DNA from: Dactylonectria macrodidyma
Lineage: Eukaryota; Ascomycota; Sordariomycetes; Hypocreales; Nectriaceae
NCBI GenBank assembly: GCA_020744425.1
Contig: JAGMUV010000003.1
Coordinates: 2,108,001-2,172,000 of the forward strand
Direction: 5' to 3'
Length of the DNA: 64,000 nucleotides
Both the position numbers and the translations under genes were made by a program. Below the pieces are notes generated by a model. The model was not told where the DNA came from. It saw nothing but the letters and a program-made list of their open reading frames with translations, and made no database searches. Of this stretch, positions 11,254 through 21,730 are shown in pieces; position 1 is the stretch's first letter; every line of letters begins with the position of its first letter.

Positions 11254-12587
11254 CTGGGGCAGACGCTGATGCTGGACACGAGGAGAGCTGCTGCTTGGGG
11301 TGTAGCCGGAGCTTGAAGTAGACGCCGAAGCACAATGTCGAGCATCACGAAGCTTCAGAGAAACGGAACCCAGCACCATGCGGGCCAAGGCCTCTTTTTA
11401 TTCATCCCACCCGTCTCATGCCTAGGATCGTCGCTGGGACGGATCGTCTCCCGAAGAGCGAGCGACGAGCCGTGCGGCGACGGCCCTGGGTAAGTCGGCC
11501 CCATTGCGGCCACTAACACCAACACCTGCACCATCATGGGTTCTCTGCTGCAGCGTGGTAGTCATGTCATGATGGGGTTAGCTCGCCTAGGATCTCTCAT
11601 TTTTCAAGCAAATGCCTGTCGAAAAACGTGCGCTGCGGGCCTGTAGACGCGGAATCAGTGACGTTTCGGGGCGGTCGTGGTGGATAGATGCTGCGTCAAA
11701 TGCTTGAGATGGATATGTATGCCATGATCCTCCGCTGTCACGCAATCGTTCAAAAGGACCAGGGCGGAGTTCATATCCACCGAGACAGCTGGGATCTGAT
11801 ATCTGAGTACGAGTCAAGAGTATGGTATTAGTCCACACGAGAGAATTCGGACAAAGCGCTCTTTAGTCATGGTTACATTATCGGCTGGTGTATGTATTAC
11901 AGCCCTGTAGATCGCATCTCAAACGAGTGCGTCTTGGACATCTTGGCTTCTGGTGGGATGTGGGATAATCTACTTGGCGACGTACAGCCAGGCTTATTAG
12001 CCTGGCATCCATCTTTCAACGCTACCAACAGCTATACATGCATACACCTTAGCCACCCTGTCCATCTTTTGAAATACTTACAACTTTATTGACTCAAGCA
12101 ATTCCACGGGGAATTCATCTCGGGGAGTTCATCTCGGAGGATTCAAGGCTCAACTGCCGATATCCACTGCCTGCTTGTGCGTCTCCCTCACAATTCATCA
12201 TCCAGGGTTTCGATCGCGCAATCCATCGCGCTGCAAAAGTGGCAACCGTTCGCACCTCCACCGTACCCACTTCCATGAACCCTTGCAGCGACTCCAACTC
12301 CAGATTCGTCTACTGAACCAGCGTACTGGGTTCTGGTATCGTTCGGCTGGCGACATGCGAGTGACAGGTGAGGCGGAGGTATTCCGACGCTAAGAATACA
12401 CGAATAGTCCACGATATACCCGTGGAATAAACGATGACCCCTGGTTGGATTTGAACATGGTTCAACACGTCAAGCATTTTTTTTTTTTTTTTTTTTTTTT
12501 AAATGGGAGTATTACGTGTGTCGGGTCGACTAATGATTCATCCAATTCGTCACGGCCAGAATCCACCTTCTGGCTGTCGTCTTCTGC
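11254..12587. other. Intergenic region between a transporter gene and CysRS
   Basis: 1.3 kb carrying the Dal5-type promoter and the 3' flank of the CysRS gene. It contains the 24-nt T tract at 12477-12500 and a two-copy 14-bp repeat (ggggaRttcatctc) at 12108-12135. No frame looks coding. Confidence 0.5.
12477..12500 (-). repeat. A24 tract just downstream of CysRS (T24 on the + strand)
   Basis: Twenty-four uninterrupted T on the + strand, so A24 on the sense strand of the CysRS gene, about 88 nt past its stop codon. The length may be uncertain because of homopolymer sequencing error. Confidence 0.8.
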
Positions 12588-15195
12588 TCATAGCAGGCCC
12601 TTGGCCTTGAGATCCTCGTGGGCCTTCTTCTGACGGTCCCACTGCTTCTTCAACGTCTTGAGTTGGCTCTTGGGCACATCGCTGCCATCCTTCAGCTTGG
12701 TAGGCAGACCCTGGTCGTCCCATGCGCTATACCTCTCATCGTTCTTAAACAGCTCCTCTGGGGGCACCTTGGCCTTTTCCCGAGCCTCCTGGTCAGCCTT
12801 CTCACGCGCTAGCCTGGCCTCCTCCTTCTTCCTCGCCTTCTCTGCTGCGAGCGCCGCCTTCTCCTCCCTAGCTGCAATCAACTCCGCCGCTGGAATGAAC
12901 TTGATCAGGGAAGGCTGGTTGTCAGGCCGATCATCCAGATAGACGCCCAGGTTAGTGAAGTCCTGGTCGCGGATGCGGTCGGTCAAGACGAGAATTGCCT
13001 TCTTCGTCTCGGGCACCTGGCTACCAACAATCTGGCGGAGTTCGTCACGGATCTTTGACACGACGCGTAAGTATGGCAAGGCTAGTTGCTCCGGGTCGCG
13101 GGACCCGCTGGCAGCTACAGACTCAAACTCCGCAGTGGGATCCTGCCCGAGCAGAGTCGAAATTGTTTCGTTTTCGAGCGAAAGATTGGAAACATCTGCC
13201 TTTACTTTGGTAAGGACCTCCGCGTAGGGCTCGATAGCAGTCTTGGGCTCCACATCGGCGGCAATAGTAGATGCCCAGCCAAGGCCGTTGTACGGAGGCT
13301 TGGCATTGGCGTCCAGTCCGAAGATGCCAACAATCTTGGTAATCCATCTTGCGATGGCCTCCAGCGCCGTGAGGTCGGCGTCCTTGTTGTCCTTGAGGTG
13401 AATGTTGGCCGTGTTGACCAGCTTCAGAATCACAGCCATAGCTCGGGGAGTATCAAATGAGTTGACCAAAGCCGCCTCAAACTCTTGCTTCGCCTGCTCG
13501 AGCTCACCCAGGAGGCCCTCGGTAGACTTGTTATCAGAGCCGATAGAAAGTGACTGAACACCGCTAGAGATGCCAGCCTCGGCAAGCAGCGACTTGGTGT
13601 TGACGAAAAAGTTCTGCGTCTGGTTAGCTCTTACGCTTCAAAACGAGTAGTGAAGCACTTACGCTGATGGTGGTTTCCCAATTGTCACCCTGTAGCCTCA
13701 TGTCAGGAGAAATTTCAACACCGTCATTCCATCGACCCAGGAGGAAGACAATTCGCATGCCTCGCGACGAATACGTGGTGGCCAGCGCATCCTGGATGGT
13801 CTGGAAGTTCTTCAACGATTTGGACATCTTAGAACCCGAGATGGAGAGGTGGCCCATATGAAGGAAGTAGTTCACCCAAGTGTGCTCGCCCTTGGAGTGA
13901 TCGCAGTAATAGGCCTCACTCTGCGCTAGCTCGTTGTCGTGGTGAGGGAACGCCAGATCAACACCACCCGAGTGAATATCCATCTGGGCTCCTAGAACAT
14001 CAGATGCCATGACTGAGCATTCAATATGCCATCCAGGTCGACCATCTCCCCACTTGCTAGGCCAAAATGGCTCGCCAGCCTTAGACTTCTTCCAGAGCGC
14101 AAAGTCACCAGGGCTCTTCTTGCCACCCAGGTTCTTGGAAAGTGAACCCTCACCTTCCTCCTGCAAAGACTTGTCGTTTCTGTTGTCAGGACGCAAACGG
14201 GCATAGGTGTTGCCGGCCTGCTCGAACGCTGAAATGTCGAAATAAACGGAACCCTCAGACTCATATGCAAATCCCTTGTCGGCAATTCTCTCCACAAACT
14301 TGGCGATCTGGGGAACGTAGTCGGTAACTCGGGTGATGATGTCGGGGCGAAGGACGTTGAGGGCATCCATATCCTCCATGAAAAGCGCCTCCATGCTCTG
14401 GGTGAGATCTGTGAACATGGTCTGGTCGCGGGTGTCGATGGTCTCCTTGTAGAGGGAATCGAGGTAGGGGAGCAAGATCTCGTCCGTTCCCGGAAATATG
14501 TTGGATCCATTGATGGCGTCGACGGCATTGTTCATGTTGGTGAGGTGCATCTTGACCTTCGCTTCGTCGTCGCCAGCCTTTCCCTCGCCAGAGATGGTTC
14601 CGCCAGCTAGCACTCGACCGTATCCAGCCTCCTTTCGCGCGGTGTAGTTGGTTGTGTCTAGTTCCTCGCCGTTCTCGACAAGTAGTGGCAGGCTGCTTTT
14701 GGCATATGCCCGGAAAGCGGAGAGGGCGAGCTCCTTAAGCTCTTCGTTCGTGTACGACTTTTGCTTTTCGAGTTCCAGGAGGCGTTGTCGTCGAGCCTTG
14801 ATGATGATCTGCCAGCTGTTTTAGAAGGGTCACTCGACCATTGGATGCTGCGCTTCGACGCATACCTTGTCGTCAATGTCAGTAATGTTCATGACGAAGT
14901 TGACCTCGAAGCCGAAGTAGTGCATCAGAATCCGACGGATGATGTCAGTTGAGACATAGTTGCGTGCGTGGCCCAAATGGCTCTTGTCGTAGACGGTCGG
15001 TCCGCAAGCGTACCAGGACACCTTTCCAGCCTCGATGGGGACGAACGGGACCGGTGCGCCTGGCTTGAGGGAGTTGTAGAGCTTTAGCGACTCCATGGTG
15101 CGGGACGAATAGTTGCGATAGATCAATCTTAGTCGTGGTAGTTGCGTAGGGCCTCGAATGCGTGCATGAAGCCGCAAGAGATTCATCCAGGACAA
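12588..15195 (-). CDS. Cysteinyl-tRNA synthetase, probably cytosolic and mitochondrial
   Basis: Class I aminoacyl-tRNA synthetase that charges tRNA-Cys. Three exons: 14866-15195, 13663-14808 and 12588-13619, in total 835 residues. The Rossmann core begins [10 protein letters not shown], with Cys64 a zinc ligand, followed by HLGH (residues 73-76), the HIGH signature. KMSKS is at residues 437-441 and [13 protein letters not shown] supplies further zinc ligands. A long insert between the halves of the core and a Lys/Glu-rich C-terminal extension ([16 protein letters not shown]) are usual in eukaryotic CysRS. The first 33 residues are Arg/Leu-rich without acidic residues, a mitochondrial presequence; Met34 ([13 protein letters not shown]) begins the conserved cytosolic form. 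The gene is divergent from Trm61 with 542 bp between start codons. Confidence 0.93.
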
Positions 15196-15737
15196 GCAAG
15201 GTACTGGTGATCAAAGAGAGGTGTAACAAGGAAAAAGGAGGGGAAAGCGAAGGGAGAGGAAGGGAGTAGGGAGAGGGTATCTTTAAGAGAAGACGGGAGT
15301 CAGAGAGGAGGGTGAGTAATGAGAGTCGAGGTGTTGATGTGTCAAATTTGAGTCACAGCTGAGTGGCTTGTGTCCCATGCAAATGAGAAGGAGTCAAGGG
15401 TGACAACAATGATGCCAGCCATCAAAATTCACAGGGCCCCTCATCAGAGTCATCACGCCTGCAGCACCCAGCACGCACATCAGTAGCAGTGGGGCTAGTC
15501 TGCTAGGGTCTAGGTCTCGAGGGAGCATCCCCCGCCTCACAGCCTTGCCAATCGCAAGCTCCAGCGGGTCACTTCCAGTTGCCCCTCACTAAGTTTCAGT
15601 GGGGCACCTGCTGAATCGTCCTCAGCCTTGCGCAAACTTAGTAGCCTGTCAAAATTATTTTCCCAGCCTCAAGATTGACAAGCGCATCTTCATCATCACC
15701 CAACAGCACTGGCCTGAAGGGTCCGAATCCCGCCAAA
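15196..15737. promoter_or_regulatory. Divergent promoter of CysRS and TRM61
   Basis: 542 bp separate the CysRS start codon (minus strand) from the TRM61 ATG (plus strand), with no gene between. The CysRS side has a purine-rich leader on the + strand (15228-15320, GGGAAAGG/GAGAGG type), that is CT-rich on the transcribed sense strand, a common fungal promoter and leader feature. Shared regulation of two tRNA-biology genes is inference. Confidence 0.5.
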
Positions 15738-17303
15738 ATGACCCGACCATCGCCATTCCTAGAGCCTGGTCTCGTCACCACGGCCGATAATCTTGCCATT
15801 GTACTTCTTTCCCGCGACAATCTCCAGCCAATCACTCTCGAAGAGTCCACCGGCGCCGTCGATGGTTATGCTGAAGGCACCATGCTGAACACCCGATTCG
15901 GGTCCTTTCCACACTCGACTCTGCTTAACATTCCATGGGGATCGCAAGTACGTGCGTCAGCCGTCGATACTGGCTCACGTGGGCGCAAGCGTCGCCGCGA
16001 AGCCACCGACGAGGACACTCCGACTACCGGTCCAGACGACGAGGATAAGCAGGCAGCTTCAAAGCCAGCCAAAAAGGCTGTCGCCGCTGCGAGTGGTTTC
16101 ATCCACATATTGCGCCCAACACCTGAGCTCTGGACGAGCAGTTTACCTCATCGAACCCAGGTCGTTTACACACCCGACTATAGTTACATCCTACAAAGAA
16201 TCCGGGCGGTTCCTGGTACGCGCCTCATTGAGGCTGGCTCGGGAAGTGGCAGCTTCACACACGCATCAGCACGGGCGGTCTATAATGGATACCCACAGAG
16301 CGACGATGATGTGAAAGGGAAAGTCTTCAGTTTCGAGTTCCATGAGACTCGATTTCAAAAAATGCAGGAGGAGATTGAGGGTCACAGGTTGAACGGCATC
16401 GTCCAGGTATCACATCGTGATGTCTATCAGGGTGGCTTTCTGGCCGGCGGCAAGTCGCCACGTGCGACAGCAGTATTCCTGGATCTCCCGGCTCCTTGGG
16501 AAGCCCTGCATCATCTATCGCGACAAAAGCCAGAGAAGCTCAAGAAGAGCAGTGATGTGGGGAATGGAGAGTGGGTGTCACCGTTGAATCCGAAGCAGAG
16601 TGTCCACATCTGCACATTTTCCCCATGCATCGAACAAGTCACCCGTACCATCGAGGAGATGAGAGAGCTGGGATGGACCGACATCGACATGGTTGAAATC
16701 AGCCACCGCCGATTCAGCACTATCCGAGAACGTATCGGCGCCAATTTGCCGGCGGAGAAGGGCAACATCCAAACGCCCGCGGATGTGACAGAGGCCGTGG
16801 ACAGACTACGACAGATTAACAAGAAGACGAAGGAGTTCCACAGGTCTCAGGCTCTCTCAACCAATAACTCGGCAGACACGTCCGAAATGGACATCGATAC
16901 GCCGCCACCAACGTCTCACAAGAACAAGGCCAATGGCAAGGAACCCGCGAGCGACGAGGACAGCAAGCCATGGATGCACGGCACCCTATATCACCGGGCT
17001 GAGGCAGAGATGAAGACGCACACTTCGTACCTCGTGTTCGCGACCCTCCCACGCGAATGGAGCAGTGAAGACGAGGCAGCGGCGGCAGCCAAGTGGCCAT
17101 GCGGCGAGGAACGCAATGTCATTGGTAGCGTCGACAAGCAAGTGCGAAGACAGCAAACGCGGGAAAAGCTACAGGCGAAGAAGAAGCAGAAACAGGAACA
17201 GCAGCAGAAGCAGCAGCAAGAACAAGGGCAGAAGCAGACGCAAGGAGACGATACCCAGGTCATGGAAACGGAGGCCGCGGAAGTGATTGACGAGTCGAAA
17301 TAG
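15738..17303 (+). CDS. TRM61: tRNA (adenine-58-N1)-methyltransferase catalytic subunit
   Basis: S-adenosylmethionine-dependent enzyme that, with Trm6, makes m1A58 in the T loop of tRNAs; it is needed for initiator tRNA-Met stability in yeast (Gcd14). A single exon of 521 residues starts at the ATG in gccaaaATGacc; the open frame extends further upstream but without another ATG. The N-terminal beta-domain is followed by a Lys/Arg/Asp-rich disordered insert at about residues 76-115. The methyltransferase fold starts at FIHILRPTPELW; motif I is EAGSGSGSF from Glu165, and DLPAPW at residues 249-254 is the motif IV-like active-site loop. The C-terminal tail (about residue 480 onward) is a Lys/Gln low-complexity run. 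It is longer than yeast Trm61 (383 residues) because of the insert and tail. Confidence 0.92.
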   Translation: MTRPSPFLEPGLVTTADNLAIVLLSRDNLQPITLEESTGAVDGYAEGTMLNTRFGSFPHSTLLNIPWGSQVRASAVDTGSRGRKRRREATDEDTPTTGPDDEDKQAASKPAKKAVAAASGFIHILRPTPELWTSSLPHRTQVVYTPDYSYILQRIRAVPGTRLIEAGSGSGSFTHASARAVYNGYPQSDDDVKGKVFSFEFHETRFQKMQEEIEGHRLNGIVQVSHRDVYQGGFLAGGKSPRATAVFLDLPAPWEALHHLSRQKPEKLKKSSDVGNGEWVSPLNPKQSVHICTFSPCIEQVTRTIEEMRELGWTDIDMVEISHRRFSTIRERIGANLPAEKGNIQTPADVTEAVDRLRQINKKTKEFHRSQALSTNNSADTSEMDIDTPPPTSHKNKANGKEPASDEDSKPWMHGTLYHRAEAEMKTHTSYLVFATLPREWSSEDEAAAAAKWPCGEERNVIGSVDKQVRRQQTREKLQAKKKQKQEQQQKQQQEQGQKQTQGDDTQVMETEAAEVIDESK

Positions 17304-18289
17304 CAAATCCCACCACCCTCTCGCGCGGTGGCTTATAATTGTAACGACGTGTCGAAACTCAACATGACTAATTATGTGGAGGTGGTTTCCAATGACTTGT
17401 CTCGCTTCCATGTCGGCTATCTTCCCTACCAACTACGATTCGCACCAATGCATGCAAGCGAACAAGGATGGGTGGTTCGGGTGCCATGACGACCCAAAGA
17501 GCCTCAATGCACTGACTATTGATTATGCAGAACCCCATTGCTCACAAGGATACATGTAGGCTGTTCCTCAATCCTCCGCTAGCTCGATGCGGTTCTAGAC
17601 GGACATTGGACAAGTTTACTGCGGCGCAACGCCAATTCAGCTCAACATGCACGAGGCAACTAAAAAGGCAGACATGCTAATTGAGGCGATGCACATCTTG
17701 GGTCCAAATCAGGCGTCTCGCAGGCCCTTTTCACAGCCCAACAACGTCCCAACGAAACCTCGTCGAGTCCCCGATAGGTAGATGCTTGTTCTATCACATA
17801 TCCCCCGCAGCTCGCCGTCTGGCCTTAGTAGTTTTCGGCCAACTACAAAGGTCAGGTGACGGCTGCACAGCTGCGTAGGCCTTCTAGCTCGGATCAGGGG
17901 AAAAGGCCCCAATCAAGCTCGGTTTGGTGTTGGACAAAGGGAGCCTCTGCGCTCTTTTTCAAAGCCCAACAGGCTGCCTGATGGCGCCCTTGTTCTCTTC
18001 GAGTCCCCGCGGGTTTCTCCGGAGATGGATTGCCCGTGCCGCCACCAACTGCAATCATCAATGAGGCTGTCAAGCGAGTACCGATACACTGAAACTACAA
18101 GGGCATCCACGCAAGGTACGCATCAATGTGGCTGTGACCTGATCCGAGTGACCCGTCCTCGGTCTATATATATTCACACTTTACGTCCTCGGCTGCTGCA
18201 TATTGTAATTCCTATTGCAATTACCAACTCTACGTCTCAATTCCATTGTGGAAAACGCATAAAATAGCACCTGTTCTCCCCTCACCGTC
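17304..18289. other. Intergenic region before the 206-residue orphan
   Basis: About 1 kb with no credible coding frame. It carries the TRM61 3' flank and the promoter of the next gene, including a TATA-like run at 18165-18173. Confidence 0.5.
18165..18173 (+). promoter_or_regulatory. TATA-like element upstream of the 206-residue orphan
   Basis: TATATATAT in otherwise mixed sequence, about 117 bp before the ATG at 18290. Position and composition fit a TATA box, and it supports the call of the next gene. This is pattern evidence only. Confidence 0.4.
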
Positions 18290-18910
18290 ATGGCAAAATC
18301 CCAAGAAACCAATCACTCCACACAACCTGCTGGACAGAAACAAGCCACCTACACGTCACAAGTCATCACTGCAGCACAAGTGCCCATGGCGTCTAGTCTA
18401 TGGTCAGAATGGACCCTTCATCCTTCTGGCCTCAATTATTATCGAGCCCAGTACGTGTCATATGAAGCAGCGGTAGCAGTGGTACGGAGCGCGCGCAACG
18501 CCGTCGTGGCAGATGGCCAAGGCAGATACATCCACTACGAGTTTGTCGGCATCAACGAGGTGCCCCAGAGTCACTACTGCCCTCAGCTGGCCGTAACAGC
18601 ACCTGCAGCACTCGCGGCGCCGCCAGTCGCGGCACCGCAAGCTCCTAGTGCCCCAGCTCAACCGCAGGAGCAACTCCAAGTTCCTGATCTCGAGGAGGAT
18701 GATACGTCCGCGACATCAGGTGCCAGTGACACAGCCGACGGCGCCATAATCGACATAGAGACTGCGTCGGACGCCGTCATAATCAGCCTTCCCGACGTTT
18801 CCGACAAGCACTCGCTCGTGTTTGATAAGAAGACGCGGAAGAGGTTACACTCGGAGAAGAAGAGGCGGATCAACCCTAAAGCAAAGGTCGATACCTGGCT
18901 GAGAAACTAG
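18290..18910 (+). CDS. Hypothetical protein, 206 residues, basic C-terminus
   Basis: I do not recognise this protein. An uninterrupted frame of 206 codons starts at ccgtcATGgca, a good fungal start context. Residues 1-35 are polar and Gln/Thr-rich. Residues 36-100 look folded (SLWSEWTLHPSGLNYYRAQY, then AVVADGQGRYIHYEFVGI). An Ala/Pro/Gln linker follows at about 100-130, then an acidic patch (DLEEDDTSA), a short beta-like stretch with ISLPDVSDK, and a strongly basic tail (KKTRKRLHSEKKRRINPKAK) that could be a nuclear localisation signal. There is no signal peptide or membrane helix. A TATA-like element 117 bp upstream supports expression. Function is unknown; nuclear location is inference. 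Confidence 0.55.
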   Translation: MAKSQETNHSTQPAGQKQATYTSQVITAAQVPMASSLWSEWTLHPSGLNYYRAQYVSYEAAVAVVRSARNAVVADGQGRYIHYEFVGINEVPQSHYCPQLAVTAPAALAAPPVAAPQAPSAPAQPQEQLQVPDLEEDDTSATSGASDTADGAIIDIETASDAVIISLPDVSDKHSLVFDKKTRKRLHSEKKRRINPKAKVDTWLRN

Positions 18911-20855
18911 TGACCAGTTTTAGCCTTCCAGACATTTTCTGTGTTCATTGGAGAGCCTCTCGGGTTCTCTCTAATTCTACATTAATTTCATATGGTGTGT
19001 TGAGGTGTCGTGCAGATATCAAAATCATGGACGTGTCGCATCAACGTTACAAATGCAAGTTCGATTTGTTCGATTTTCATCCCTCACGTCTATCGTCATT
19101 CGTTTGCTTGAAAACTGCGCCCCCAATCTATTCATGCACCACTGATACTGACTGTATAATTCTTGCTTTCATCTTCGTGAGGTGTTACCCCTGACACAAA
19201 AGATACCAACATGCCGCTCCTTGTGACCCTGCCTCAAGTGTCATCCCACATCAACCCACGCCAACGCCCACCTCAAGAGCAATTTTCAATTCAATGCGAA
19301 GATATGATGATATCAAAAAGCGCTATCGTACGTTTTGCGCGATTTGCGGACCATGGGGCCGTGAAACAGCTGGGGCGTGGGGGAACCAGTTACATTCTGG
19401 GCATTTCAGAAGTGAGGCGGACGAGAACCAGGATCCCAACGTGAGACGGTGTTGAGCCGACTTCAACAAAAAACAACTTGCATGAGACATGCCACAGAAT
19501 CAAATCGGCCCCAGTTGCGGCCATTTGCCAATTTTAGTACCACTCGAAGTGCTCGGCAGACTGGAACAATACATTTTAATATGTTCTTAGAATATTTGGG
19601 TCTTGTATTGGCCCGATGCTCCTAGACTGGCCGCACATCCCTTCATTGCATGGCCTCTATGACATAAGTTATACCACAACATGTGCTATTCTGGTCCACG
19701 CACACAAAGTTTGGGAACGCAAAGATATCTTGGTCCTGGGTTGGTATAATAGTTGTATCTTGCCGGGGACACAAATACCACGACACACTAGCCTGTAAAT
19801 CAGGTCGCAGATGTCGCAAATGTTATTTGACAAAGGTCATGCTCAGCATGTCTGGAGACTCGGTGTCTTAATCTGATTGCGCGTGTTAGTCCCCATGAGC
19901 TGCTGAAGGTCTACATCAACAGCCGCGCTGAAGAAGACACAGGCATTGAATTCTTGATGTGGTGCTTTCTTTTCAACACAAGGGCCCATGCAGTAACAAG
20001 AATCATCGGAGTTTGGATGAAAAATGGGTACCTTCGTAAAAGTAATGTGACACCAATTCTCTACCCAGAAACCTGATAAGATCATTTGCAAATTCTCTTG
20101 AGGTATCTTTACGTTCTTTTGGACTCCTCTTGATCGTCACCAAGAGTCTAAGGCATTTAACTGAAATTCTATTTTATTTTATTTTGACATCAGGTAATAT
20201 TCATATAAATCGAATGGCTCGTCCGCAATCAAACCATGAACATATCGGCCCAAAGAGACAGGAGTCTAAACGATGGCCTTTTCTCACAGAGCAGAAAAGA
20301 TTCTGTTGTATAACATAAAAAGCTGAAATAATCGCCTTGCTTATAATTCGCAGCTCACAATATCCATGCTAGATTTCCTTTTCATTCACAAAATAGCTGT
20401 GACACGCGCATTGGAGACGCTTCCCACAACCGTAGCTACGGGCTGGTTTGGGGCAACGAGCGTTCATGTCAATGGCTGGCTAGTACATTTCGAAAATGCC
20501 CGTAGAAACAGCCGCTTATATAGAGACAGATGCCACTTTTGTTCAATTCCGTTATCTCATCAAGCTATTCAGGACAATCTAAATTCCAACAAGCAATTCC
20601 GTCTCACGGGTTGGTGTGTTGAGTCGACCCTGAGGTGTCCATTTGCGCACTGTATATATGGTGTGGACTGGCAGACCTTCGACAGTGTGTATATCAGATT
20701 TTGGACTGTGGCCGCCGTGGCCGGACCGGAATAAGTATCCTGCGACTCACCTCCAATCCATCAACACCCAGTCATTTTTCACGACATCGTCAAGCTTCAC
20801 TCCGCTCAGCCTTCTCTCACAACGCGACAGCTTAAGCCCCCTCCACGCCGCAACC
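18911..20855. other. AT-rich intergenic region, about 1.9 kb
   Basis: Mostly AT-rich with scattered stops. The longest plus-strand frame (20366-20734, 122 codons) has no recognisable domain and overlaps the expected SMD3 promoter. A decayed mobile element is possible, but I see no terminal repeats or transposase motifs. I call nothing. Confidence 0.45.
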
Positions 20856-21361
20856 ATGACGTCTACAATCGGCATCCCAATCAAGCTCCTTAACGAGGCC
20901 CAGGTCCGTTGCCCCTCAAAACCTCCCGCCCCATGAATTCTCCCTCCGAATCTTAGGCATCAGCTAACCAACCTCCCCCCGCAACAGGGCCACATCGTTA
21001 CGCTCGAGATCACCTCTGGCCAGACCTACCGCGGCAAGCTCCTCGATGGCACGTACCGCATTTATTTATTTTCCCCATTCCAAAAAGACGGCTTCAGCTA
21101 ACGTGCGCTTTCCACAAAACAGCCGAGGACAACATGAACGTCCAGCTCAAGGACATCACCGTAACGGCCCGCGACGGCCGCGTCTCCCACCTCGACCAGG
21201 TGTACATCCGCGGCTCCCATGTGCGCTTTTTCATCGTCCCCGACATGTTGCGCAACGCCCCCATGTTCCGCAGCCGCAACGTCCGCGGCCGCGGTGTCGG
21301 CCTCGCCCGTGGCCGTGCGACAGTTAGCCGAGCGCGCGCGAGCGGACGCGGAGGACGGTAA
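20856..21361 (+). CDS. SMD3: Small nuclear ribonucleoprotein Sm D3
   Basis: Core Sm protein of the spliceosomal snRNP ring. Three exons: 20856-20903, 20988-21048 and 21123-21361, giving 115 residues. The Sm1 motif spans exons 1-3: [10 protein letters not shown] | [20 protein letters not shown] | AEDNMNVQL. Sm2 is [18 protein letters not shown], and the tail is RG-rich ([20 protein letters not shown], ending GRGGR), the usual target for arginine methylation in SmD3. Intron 1 is ordinary GT-AG. For intron 2 the only junction that keeps both frame and the invariant (E/D)AEDNMN sequence starts with GC (GATG|gcacgt), so it appears to be a GC-AG intron of 74 nt. The nearby GT four bases on would shift the frame. 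Confidence 0.93.
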
Positions 21362-21730
21362 TCGGAAACCAGCCGAGGCTTGGACGTTGAAGGAGGCGTG
21401 TTGTGGATGGGGGAAGTTGTGCTTGGCGTTCAGGTTTAATGGGTCATTTCAAAGAACATTCGCTGTGGAATCGTGGAATAAAAGGCTTGGCTGCGATACC
21501 GGTCTAGAATCCGAAGGCTGTTGGAGACGTGCGCATGAGATCCGCCAGGATTGGGGGAGGCAGCATCAGCAGGAGCATCGCGACGCGCATGTCCTGAAGG
21601 GCAGTTATATCTTCTGCCGAGATTGAGTAGACTACATATAAAGAGGCGTATGTCCACGCCTGGTATCTCCTCACCAATCATGGGCCCATCTATTCCTTTT
21701 GCTACTGTATCTTACACTTGGCCCATTGGT
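21362..21730. other. Convergent 3' region of SMD3 and a mitochondrial-protein gene
   Basis: 369 bp between two converging genes. It must hold both terminators. Chance frames overlap on both strands; none is supported. Confidence 0.5.

Noticed and set aside
20366..20734. 122-codon frame before SMD3
   Set aside because: AT-rich, no domain, overlaps the expected SMD3 promoter.
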